A DNA stretch of 64,000 nucleotides, taken from NCBI RefSeq assembly GCF_001598435.1, contig NZ_BCYY01000014.1:1-64000 (forward strand), written 5' to 3'. This DNA is from Sphingomonas pituitosa NBRC 102491. Its GTDB lineage: Bacteria > Pseudomonadota > Alphaproteobacteria > Sphingomonadales > Sphingomonadaceae. The notes under the pieces are model-generated. The model was not told the DNA's origin. It did not search any database and saw nothing but the letters and a program-made list of their open reading frames with translations. This document shows positions 51,946 to 59,462 of the stretch, piece by piece. Each line of letters begins with the position of its first letter. Positions within the stretch are counted from its first letter, which is position 1. The translations under genes were made by a program, and so were the position numbers.

Positions 51946-52599
51946 TCACCGGCCCGTGCCGATTCCTCGCGCCAGCAGCTGTGCCACCACGTCGGCAATC
52001 GCCTCGGGCGGCGTACCTTCGTCCCACACGCTGTAGCGCAGTCCCAGAAACACGTTCATCCCCATGATCGCCCAGGCATGGATCTCCCCCACATCGTCGC
52101 GCACCTCGCCGCGATCCGCGGCAGCGCGCAACCGTGCGGCGATGCGCTCGGCGGTGCTCGCATAATGGTGCCGGAAGCTGGCGGGATCGACGAACTCGGC
52201 CTCGTCGACGATGCGGTAGATTTCCTTGTGGGTGCGCGCGAAGCGGATGAAGGCGAGCAGCGCCGCTCGCTCGGCATCGATCTGGTCGCGGGCGCCGCGC
52301 AGCGCAGGGCCGACATGCTCGCGCACCTGCTCGCTCATGTCGCGGACCAGCGCGCGGAACACCGCGTCCTTCGAATCGAAATAAGTGTAGAAGCTGCCCA
52401 GCGCGACGCCCGCCCGCCGCGTGATCCCGCTGATCGAGCCTTCGTGGAACCCCTTCTCGCCGAACTCGGCGGCGGCGGCATCCAGAATCGCGCGCAGCGT
52501 TCGCCGTCCGCGCTCGGTGCGCGGCACCTTGGCATCGCCGGACACCCCCTCGCCCGCCGCGCGGGAAGTGGCCGATCCGCCACGCTCCTCCGCCTTCAT
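51946..52599 (-). CDS. TetR-family transcriptional regulator
   Basis: This 217-aa protein has a typical N-terminal helix-turn-helix: RTLRAILDAAAAEFGEKGFH, GSISGITRRAGVALGSFYTY and FDSKDAVFRALVRDM. The C-terminal ligand domain (90-217) has no identifiable pocket. It is divergent from a TonB receptor gene across a 110-nt gap containing a 7-bp inverted repeat, so it probably represses that receptor and perhaps the MFS gene (inference). Confidence 0.9.
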   Translation of the reverse strand: MKAEERGGSATSRAAGEGVSGDAKVPRTERGRRTLRAILDAAAAEFGEKGFHEGSISGITRRAGVALGSFYTYFDSKDAVFRALVRDMSEQVREHVGPALRGARDQIDAERAALLAFIRFARTHKEIYRIVDEAEFVDPASFRHHYASTAERIAARLRAAADRGEVRDDVGEIHAWAIMGMNVFLGLRYSVWDEGTPPEAIADVVAQLLARGIGTGR

Positions 52600-52709
52600 T
52601 CGCCTGCCCTTTCATTCCCAAGTTGAAACCCGGTTCAGGTTTCAGTATAGCGTCCTGCAACGGCTTACAACCCGCGTTCAAAGATGGGTTGCACCAGGGG
52701 AGGATTACC
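52600..52709. promoter_or_regulatory. Divergent promoter between TetR and TonB receptor 3
   Basis: This 110-nt gap contains TGAAACC at 52624-52630 and its complement GGTTTCA at 52638-52644 around a 7-nt spacer, a 21-bp dyad of TetR-operator size. The ribosome-binding site GGGGAGG (52697-52703) precedes the receptor ATG. Confidence 0.55.
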
Positions 52710-55040
52710 ATGTCACGGCACGATTCCGTTCGTATCGCCCTGCTCGCGAGCGTGGCGCTGCTGGCCGCCACACCCGCCTTCGCGCAGGACAGCGAGGCCG
52801 CGGGCCAGACCGCCGAAGCCGCGCAGGCGCAGGACGGCGAGATCATCGTCACCGCCCGCCGCCGCGCCGAAAGCCTGATCGACGTACCGATCGCAGTCAC
52901 CGCGATCAGCGGCGCGCAGCTGAACGCGGCAGGCGCGCTCGACATCACCGACATCGCCCAGTCCGCGCCGAACGTCTCGCTGGAGGTGTCGCGCGGCACC
53001 AACAACACGCTGTCCGCCTTCATCCGCGGCGTCGGCCAGCAGGATCCGGTCGCCGGGTTCGAAGCGGGCGTGGGCCTCTATCTCGACGATGTGTACCTCA
53101 ATCGCCCGCAGGCAGCCGTGCTCGACATCTACGACGTAGAGCGGATTGAGGTGCTGCGCGGTCCGCAGGGCACGCTCTATGGCCGCAACACGATCGGCGG
53201 CGCGGTGAAATACGTCACCAAGCGCATCGCCACCGATCCCGCGCTGCAGGTGCGCGGCACCTATGGCACGTACAACCAGGCCGATCTGGTCGTCAGCGGC
53301 AGCGCCCCCATCGGCGACACCGGCCTCAAGGTGAGCGCCGCCGGCGCGCGGCTGAGCCGCGGCGGCTTCGGCACCAACCTCACCACCGGGCAGGACAATT
53401 ACAACAAGAACCTCTGGGCCGCGCGCGGCACGGTGGAATACGAGCCGAGCAGCAGCGCCTTCTTCCGGGTCTCCGGCGATTATACGCATGACAAGAGCAA
53501 CACCCGCGGCGGCCACCGGCTGATTGCGGGCATCGTCAGCGGCACGCCGGTACTGATCGACAAGTTCGATTCGCAAGGCGGGCTGGTCACCCCGCGGCAG
53601 GACGTGAAGGCCTGGGGCATCACCGGCCTCGCCGAGCTGCACGCCGCCGACTGGCTGACCTTCCGCTCGATCACCGCCTATCGCAAGGACGACAGCGCCA
53701 CCCCGATCGACTTCGACGCGCTGCCGGCCGTGCAGGTCGACGTGCCGGCCTTCTACAACAACAAGCAGTTCAGCCAGGAGGCGCAGCTGCTGGTGGATAC
53801 CGGCGGCCTTTCCGGCCTGCTCGGGGTCTATTATCTCGATGCCAAGGCGAAGACGGTGTTCGACGTGCGGCTGCCCGGGGGCGTGACCGCGCTGACCTTC
53901 GGCGACGTGAAGACCGACACCGTCGCGGTGTTCGGCGATTTCACCTACGACGTGACGCCAATGTTCAGCGTCTCGGCGGGCGGCCGCTATACCTGGGACC
54001 AGCGCCAGTCGCGCGTGCTGCGGCAGACCTATCTGGGCGGCGGTTCGCCCACCTTCGGCGGCACCGGGACGCTGTTCGCCACCACGTCCGATTTCCGCGG
54101 CAGCGCCGATTTCAAGAAGTTCACGCCGCGCGCCTCGGTCAGCTTCAAGCCGAGCAACGACCATACGCTCTACGCAAGCTGGTCGAAGGGCTTCAAGGGT
54201 GGAGGTTTCGATCCGCGCGGCCAGACGACCGCCTGCCGCACGCCTACGGGCGTCCCCTGCACCCCGGCGCAAATCTATGACTTCATGTCGTTCGACCCCG
54301 AGACCGTGACCAGCTACGAAATCGGCTACAAGGCGTCGCTGTTCGATCGCCGGCTGAGCTTTGCGCTCGCGGCCTTCCATGCCGACTACACCGATGTGCA
54401 GGTGCCGGGTTCGATCGGCACGACGATCAACGGGCAGCAGAGCTTCATCGGCATCACCACCAATGCCGGCAAGGCGCGGATGCGCGGTGTGGAGTTCGAA
54501 GGCAATCTGGTCGCCGCGCGCGATCTCGGTGCGCCGGGCGGCACGCTCAACCTCAACTGGTCGGTCGGCTATCTCGATGCGCGCTACCAGCGCTTCATCG
54601 ATTCGCGCGGCATCGACGTCGCCAGCCGTCGCCGCATCCAGAACACGCCGGATGTGACCGCCAGCGGCACCATCGGCTATTCGGTGCCGGTGGGCAGCGA
54701 AGGTCAGGTGGCGGCGAGCTTCACCGCGTCGTATCGCAGCGCCTCGCAGCAGTTCGAGCTGCGCACGCCGATGCTCGACCAGCCGGGCTTCACGCTGTTC
54801 GACGCGAACGTGAACTGGGACATCACCAAGAAGCTCTCGCTCGGCGTCCATGGCCGTAACCTGTTCGACAAGCGCTACATCGTATCCGGCTACAACTTCC
54901 TCGCGCAGAATCAGGATACCGGCGATTTCCTGCGCACGCCCGCCGGCGCCTATATCCCGACGCTGGGCACCGAAGGCGTGCTGACCGGCTATTACGGCAA
55001 TCCGCGCCAGGTGTTCGTGACCGGGACGGTGAAGTTCTGA
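52710..55040 (+). CDS. TonB-dependent receptor (receptor 3), TetR-linked
   Basis: This 776-aa outer-membrane receptor has a signal ending TPAFAQ, then EIIVTARRRAESLIDVPIAV for the TonB-box region and start of the plug. Plug motifs include VGLYLDDVYLNRPQAAVLDI, VERIEVLRGPQGTLYGRNTI and GGAVKYVTKR. The barrel carries SWSKGFKGGGFDPRG, ETVTSYEIGYKASLFDRRLS and ends QVFVTGTVKF. This shorter class with the DVPIAVTAISG motif is widespread in sphingomonads and takes various small molecules. Neighbouring TetR and MFS genes suggest one uptake pathway with unknown substrate. Confidence 0.92.
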   Translation: MSRHDSVRIALLASVALLAATPAFAQDSEAAGQTAEAAQAQDGEIIVTARRRAESLIDVPIAVTAISGAQLNAAGALDITDIAQSAPNVSLEVSRGTNNTLSAFIRGVGQQDPVAGFEAGVGLYLDDVYLNRPQAAVLDIYDVERIEVLRGPQGTLYGRNTIGGAVKYVTKRIATDPALQVRGTYGTYNQADLVVSGSAPIGDTGLKVSAAGARLSRGGFGTNLTTGQDNYNKNLWAARGTVEYEPSSSAFFRVSGDYTHDKSNTRGGHRLIAGIVSGTPVLIDKFDSQGGLVTPRQDVKAWGITGLAELHAADWLTFRSITAYRKDDSATPIDFDALPAVQVDVPAFYNNKQFSQEAQLLVDTGGLSGLLGVYYLDAKAKTVFDVRLPGGVTALTFGDVKTDTVAVFGDFTYDVTPMFSVSAGGRYTWDQRQSRVLRQTYLGGGSPTFGGTGTLFATTSDFRGSADFKKFTPRASVSFKPSNDHTLYASWSKGFKGGGFDPRGQTTACRTPTGVPCTPAQIYDFMSFDPETVTSYEIGYKASLFDRRLSFALAAFHADYTDVQVPGSIGTTINGQQSFIGITTNAGKARMRGVEFEGNLVAARDLGAPGGTLNLNWSVGYLDARYQRFIDSRGIDVASRRRIQNTPDVTASGTIGYSVPVGSEGQVAASFTASYRSASQQFELRTPMLDQPGFTLFDANVNWDITKKLSLGVHGRNLFDKRYIVSGYNFLAQNQDTGDFLRTPAGAYIPTLGTEGVLTGYYGNPRQVFVTGTVKF

Positions 55041-55048
55041 GGAGCCAA

Positions 55049-55185
55049 GTCCCCCTCACCCTTCCCATCGCTGGCGCGATGGGCCCCTTCCCTCTCCCAC
55101 AAGGGGAGAGGGAGTTTCGACCCCGCTCCCTCTCCCCTTGTGGGAGAGGGAGGGAGCGCCGAAGGCGCGGAAGGGTGAGGGGGAC
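55049..55185. repeat. Nested palindromic intergenic element
   Basis: The outer arms GTCCCCCTCACCCTTCC (55049-55065) and GGAAGGGTGAGGGGGAC (55169-55185) are exact complements. Inside, two 25-bp arms (55090-55114 and 55126-55150) are also exact complements around an 11-nt centre. Small hairpins lie between them (CCATCG..CGATGG and GCGCC..GGCGC). It lies between TonB receptor 3 and the MFS gene and looks like a dispersed repeat of REP/MITE type. Confidence 0.88.
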
Positions 55186-55235
55186 TCGCGATAGGGCTAC
55201 CACCACCGCCGCAGCCAGCGCACAAAGGACCCACC

Positions 55236-56489
55236 ATGCCCCCGCACCCCACCCGTGCCGCCGCCCCGCGCGGCCTCGTCCTCGCGATGCTGCTGCTGGT
55301 CTATATCTTCAACTTCCTCGACCGGCAGATCCTCTCCATCCTCGCCCAGCCGGTAAAGGCGGACCTGGGGCTGGACGACGGGCAGCTCGGCATGCTCGGC
55401 GGCTTCGCCTTTGCGCTGCTCTATTCGACGCTCGCCATCCCGCTGGCGATGCTGGCCGATCGCACCAGCCGCAGCTGGGTGATCGCGGTGTCGCTCGGCG
55501 TGTGGAGCGCGTTCACCGCGCTGTGCGGCACGGCGCACAGCTTCACCACCATGTTCCTGTACCGGCTTGGCGTCGGCGTCGGCGAGGCGGGCGGCGTCGC
55601 GCCCAGCTACGCGCTGATTGCCGATGCCTGGCCGGCCGAGCGCCGGTCGCGGGCGCTGTCGATCTACTCGCTGGGCATTCCGCTCGGTTCGGCGGGTGGG
55701 GCGCTGCTCGGCGGCTATATCGCGCAGACGGTGGAATGGCGCACCGCCTTCCTCGTCGTCGGGCTGCTCGGCCTGCTGATCGCACTGCCGTTCAAGTGGA
55801 TCGTCCGCGATCCCCCACGCGCGGCGCCGGCCAAGGACGCGATCCCGCTCGGCCGGGTGTTCGGCATCCTTGCCGCCAAGCCGAGCTTCTGGCTGCTCGC
55901 CTTCGGCGCGGCGGCGGGATCGATGTGCGGGTACGGCGTCGCGTTCTGGCTGCCGAGCCTGATCCTGCGCAGCTTCCAGCTCAACCTCGCGCAGGTCGGC
56001 CAGTTCTTCGGCGGGCTGCTGCTCACCGGCGGCGTTGCCGGAATCCTGCTCGGCGGCTGGCTGGGCGACCGGCTGGGGCGACGCAACCGGAAATGGTACG
56101 CACTCGCGCCCGCGATCAGCTATGTCCTCGGCCTGCCGCTGTTCGTGGCGGGCGTGCTGGCGCAGAGCTGGCAGGCCGCGTTCCTGCTGTTCCTGGTGCC
56201 GCAGGCGCTGGTCTATGTGTGGCTGGGACCGGTGCTGACCGCCGTCCAGCACCTCGTGCCGCCGCAGATGCGCGCCACCGCCTCGGCCTCGTTCCTGCTG
56301 ATCAACAACCTGATCGGGCTGGGGCTGGGCAGCTGGGTGATCGGCCTGCTCTCGAAGCAGCTTGCCCCCACCTATGGCCCGGCCGACGGGCTGCGCTACG
56401 CGATCGCGGCGGGGCTTAGCCTGTACCTGGTGGCGGGCGTGCTGATGGCGCTGGCGAGCCGGCGGCTGGCGGCGGACTGGGTGGAATAA
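55236..56489 (+). CDS. MFS transporter (spinster-like)
   Basis: This 417-aa protein has about twelve membrane helices. Family motifs include LVYIFNFLDRQILSILAQPV, MLADRTSRSWV after helix 2, YRLGVGVGEAGGVAPSYALI in helix 4 and GGWLGDRLGRRNRKW between the halves. It resembles the spinster group found beside TonB receptors in sphingomonads. It probably carries into the cytoplasm the compound admitted by receptor 3. The ATG at 55236 lies beyond the nested palindrome, so it may have its own promoter or depend on read-through. Confidence 0.9.
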   Translation: MPPHPTRAAAPRGLVLAMLLLVYIFNFLDRQILSILAQPVKADLGLDDGQLGMLGGFAFALLYSTLAIPLAMLADRTSRSWVIAVSLGVWSAFTALCGTAHSFTTMFLYRLGVGVGEAGGVAPSYALIADAWPAERRSRALSIYSLGIPLGSAGGALLGGYIAQTVEWRTAFLVVGLLGLLIALPFKWIVRDPPRAAPAKDAIPLGRVFGILAAKPSFWLLAFGAAAGSMCGYGVAFWLPSLILRSFQLNLAQVGQFFGGLLLTGGVAGILLGGWLGDRLGRRNRKWYALAPAISYVLGLPLFVAGVLAQSWQAAFLLFLVPQALVYVWLGPVLTAVQHLVPPQMRATASASFLLINNLIGLGLGSWVIGLLSKQLAPTYGPADGLRYAIAAGLSLYLVAGVLMALASRRLAADWVE

Positions 56490-56533
56490 GCGGGCGATTC
56501 CCGCTCCCGCATGGTTACTTCTATAATAACCAC

Positions 56534-56773
56534 ATGAGCTATACCCCGACCGACCTCGTCAAAGCCGAGAAGAATGTGGTGCTCGCCGAGCGCCACATTG
56601 CCGCCCAGCAGGAAGTCCTCGCCATGATGCGCGCCGCCGGCAGCCCCACCGAGGGCGCCGAGGAACTGCTCGCCAAGTTCGAAGCCGATCGCGGCCGTGC
56701 CGAGCGGATCCGCGACTGGATCGCCAGCGGTCTGGGCGAACGCGGGCGCGAGCCGCAGCGCGTCGCCGCGTAA
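56534..56773 (+). CDS. Small coiled-coil hypothetical protein
   Basis: This 79-aa soluble protein (MSYTPTDLVKAEKNVVLAER then HIAAQQEVLAMMRAAG) is mostly two amphipathic helices around a Gly/Pro turn, probably a helical hairpin. There is no signal or known motif. A dyad TGGTTA (56512-56517) / TAACCA (56527-56532) lies just before the ATG. Regular codon use supports a real gene. It lies 44 nt after the MFS gene. Function unknown. Confidence 0.65.
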   Translation: MSYTPTDLVKAEKNVVLAERHIAAQQEVLAMMRAAGSPTEGAEELLAKFEADRGRAERIRDWIASGLGERGREPQRVAA

Positions 56774-56779
56774 GCAATT

Positions 56780-56873
56780 GTCATCCCGGCGGAAGCCGGG
56801 ATCCAGTCGCCACTCCGCCGTCGCAGGAGCCCTGACCTAGACCCCAATGGATTCCGGCTTTCGCCGGAATGAC
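56780..56873. repeat. Inverted pair of 26-bp intergenic repeats
   Basis: 56780-56805 begins GTCATCCCGGCGGAAGCCGG, and 56848-56873 is its reverse complement with three mismatches. Each arm is itself a hairpin (CCGGC..GCCGG). This is the familiar alphaproteobacterial GTCATCCCGGC-type palindrome. It lies between convergent genes and may act as a bidirectional stop. Confidence 0.85.
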
Positions 56874-56883
56874 GGAGGGGCGG

Positions 56884-58452
56884 TTACCGCTCGCGCGTCG
56901 CCGCGAAGCTGACCTTGTTGTAGCGCTCGGCGATATAGCCGACTTCCCAGGCCGATTTGGCCAGGAAGACCGGATTGCCGTCGCGATCCTTGGCGAGCGC
57001 GCCGCGGTTCAGGTCCAGAAACTCCTTCAGCGCGGCGGCATCGTCCGACGCGACCCAGCGCGCGGTGTCGTAGGGCGAAGGCTCGAGCACCGCGCCGACC
57101 TTGTATTCCGCATCCAGACGGCTGAGCAGCACGTCGAGCTGCAGCTGGCCGACCACGCCGATGATCCAGTTCGATCCGATTTCCGGATAGAAGACCTGGA
57201 TCACGCCCTCTTCGGAGAGGTCGTCGAGCGCCTTGCGCAGCTGCTTGGTCTTGGTCGGGTCCTTGAGCGCCACGCGGCGCAGGATTTCCGGCGCGAAGTT
57301 GGGCAGCCCGGTGAAGCGGACGCCCGCGCGCTCGGACAGCGTGTCGCCCACCCGCAGCGTGCCGTGGTTGGGGATGCCGATGATGTCGCCCGGAAACGCC
57401 TCGTCGGCCAGTTCGCGCTCGCGGGCGAAGAACAGGATCGGCGAGTGGATCGCGATCGGCTTGCCATGCCCGGTCGGCGTCAGCTTCATGCCGCGCTTGA
57501 ACGTGCCCGAGACCAGCCGCATGAACGCGATGCGGTCGCGGTGGTTGGGGTCCATATTGGCCTGGACCTTGAACACGAAGCCGGTCACCTCGTCGCGGGT
57601 CGGCTCGACCGGCGCGGGTTCGGCGGGCAGCGCGTGCGGCGGCGGCGCGAACTTGGCGATCGCGGCGATCAGCGAATCGACGCCGAACTCCTTCAGCGCG
57701 GAGCCGAAATAGACCGGCGTCATGTCGCCGTTGCGATAGGCCTCGCCGTCGAAGGTCTCGTAGCCGGCCTGCGCCAGCTCGACATCCTCGCGCAGCTTGG
57801 CGAGATTGGCTGGCGAGACGATCGCATCGAGCTGCGGATCGTTCACGCCGCTGGTCTGGATCACCTTGCCGTGGAACTCGCGGCTGTCGCCCTCGGGCAG
57901 CAGCAGGCGATTGTTGGCGAGATCGAAAATGCCCTCGAAGGTGCCGCCCATGCCCACCGGCCAGGTCATCGGCACCACGTCGAGCTGGAGCAGCTCGGCC
58001 ACTTCGTCCAGCGTCGCGAACACCTCGCGGCCCTCGCGGTCGACCTTGTTGACGAAGGTGATGATCGGCACGTTCCGCAGGCGGCACACTTCGAACAGCT
58101 TGCGCGTCTGGCTTTCGATACCCTTGGCGACGTCGATCACCATCACCGCCGAGTCCACCGCGGTCAGCGTGCGGTAGGTGTCTTCCGAGAAGTCCTCGTG
58201 GCCCGGCGTGTCGAGCAGGTTGAAGGTGATGCCGTCGCGCTCGAAGGTCATCACCGAGCTGGTGACCGAGATGCCCCGCTGCTGCTCGATCTTCATCCAG
58301 TCCGATCGCGCGCGCCGCGCCTGGCCGCGCGCCTTCACTTCGCCGGCAAGGTGGATCGCACCGCCGAACAGCAGCAGCTTTTCGGTAAGCGTGGTCTTGC
58401 CCGCGTCCGGGTGCGAGATGATGGCGAACGTACGACGATCGGAGGGGGGCAT
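56884..58452 (-). CDS. prfC: Peptide chain release factor 3
   Basis: This 522-aa translational GTPase has G1 ISHPDAGKTTLTEKL, the switch region around QQRGISVTSSVMTF, G3 NLLDTPGHEDF and G4 FVNKVDREGRE. The RF3-specific domain II/III follows (GFVFKVQANMDPNHRDRIAF then MRLVSGTFKRGMKL, and VGVVGQLQLDVLLSRLDAEY). RF3 recycles RF1/RF2 from the ribosome after termination. Length is typical. No operon partner is evident. Confidence 0.96.
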   Translation of the reverse strand: MPPSDRRTFAIISHPDAGKTTLTEKLLLFGGAIHLAGEVKARGQARRARSDWMKIEQQRGISVTSSVMTFERDGITFNLLDTPGHEDFSEDTYRTLTAVDSAVMVIDVAKGIESQTRKLFEVCRLRNVPIITFVNKVDREGREVFATLDEVAELLQLDVVPMTWPVGMGGTFEGIFDLANNRLLLPEGDSREFHGKVIQTSGVNDPQLDAIVSPANLAKLREDVELAQAGYETFDGEAYRNGDMTPVYFGSALKEFGVDSLIAAIAKFAPPPHALPAEPAPVEPTRDEVTGFVFKVQANMDPNHRDRIAFMRLVSGTFKRGMKLTPTGHGKPIAIHSPILFFARERELADEAFPGDIIGIPNHGTLRVGDTLSERAGVRFTGLPNFAPEILRRVALKDPTKTKQLRKALDDLSEEGVIQVFYPEIGSNWIIGVVGQLQLDVLLSRLDAEYKVGAVLEPSPYDTARWVASDDAAALKEFLDLNRGALAKDRDGNPVFLAKSAWEVGYIAERYNKVSFAATRER

Positions 58453-58541
58453 GCGGGTGCTTCGAACGGGAGGGAGAATCGCGACGCCTTAGTCGGTGGC
58501 GGGGTTTTTAGCCAGCAGCGAGTGGCGCCCCCACCTGTCCC

Positions 58542-59405
58542 TCAGTCGACCAGCGTCACGTCCATGCCGAAGCGCCGCGTCTCGCCTGGCGCCAGCCGCT
58601 GGATCCCGGGCTTGTCCCAGATCTCGCCCGTGAAGCCCGCCGGATCGGCGATTCCCCACCAGGGCTCGACGCAGACGAAGCGCGCGCCGGGCTTGGTCCA
58701 GATGCCGAGCACGCCGGTGTCCGGGAAGCGGATTCGGAGCTGCGGGCCTTCTTCCGCACCGTACAGCAGGCCGCGGCTGGCGAGTTGATCCCAGATCAGC
58801 GCATCGGCGGTAAACAGGTCGTCGGACAGCGGCAGGGTCCGCCCCTCCACCGGACTCGCTCGGCGATCCGGGGCGATGCCGCCCTCGCCGATGTACCGCA
58901 GCGAAGAAAATTCTGGCTCGTCGAACAGGATGCGGTGCGCGGCGCGCGGGCGCCCATAGGGCAGCGGCCAGGCAAAGGCGGGGTGGAAGCCGAAGCTGGC
59001 GGGCATGTCGCGCGTGTCGCGGTTGGTCACCGCGATCTCGATCCACAGCGTCGCTTCTTCCAGCCGATAGGTTGCGTCGAGCGTGAAGGCGAAGGGGTAC
59101 GCCGCGCGGGTTTCCGCATCGTCCGCCAGTCGGAAGGTCACGCGGTCCGCCGCCTGCTCGACCAGCGCGAAATCGCGCCGGCGCGCAAAGCCGTGCTGCG
59201 GCAGGCTGTAGTCGCGCCCGTCGAGCCGATAGCGATCGCCCGCGAGCCGCCCGACGATGGGGAACAAGAGCGGCGCCCGGCCGGACCAGAAGGCGGGATC
59301 GCCATCGGTCATCAACGCACGTCCCGCAGGATCGCGCAGCGACGCAAGCTCGGCTCCGTGCGGGTTGATCGCGGCGGTCAGCCGCGCGCTGGCGATCTCG
59401 ATCAT
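58542..59405 (-). CDS. Aldose 1-epimerase family protein
   Basis: This 287-aa protein has the galactose-mutarotase beta-sandwich pattern: INPHGAELASLRDPAGR, FPIVGRLAGDRYRLDGRDYS, LPQHGFARRRDF with its His, SFGFHPAFAWPL with a second His, and VCVEPWWGIADPAGF with the Glu. It resembles the LacX / hexose-6-phosphate mutarotase side of the family. It is probably a cytoplasmic sugar mutarotase; substrate unknown. It lies 89 nt downstream of prfC's start region on the same strand and 57 nt from the S8 protease gene. Confidence 0.88.
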   Translation of the reverse strand: MIEIASARLTAAINPHGAELASLRDPAGRALMTDGDPAFWSGRAPLLFPIVGRLAGDRYRLDGRDYSLPQHGFARRRDFALVEQAADRVTFRLADDAETRAAYPFAFTLDATYRLEEATLWIEIAVTNRDTRDMPASFGFHPAFAWPLPYGRPRAAHRILFDEPEFSSLRYIGEGGIAPDRRASPVEGRTLPLSDDLFTADALIWDQLASRGLLYGAEEGPQLRIRFPDTGVLGIWTKPGARFVCVEPWWGIADPAGFTGEIWDKPGIQRLAPGETRRFGMDVTLVD

Positions 59406-59462
59406 GGCGTCTCCCCTGGCAGGACGCCCGCGATACAGGCGCGCCGCCGCCAGGGGAAGCCG

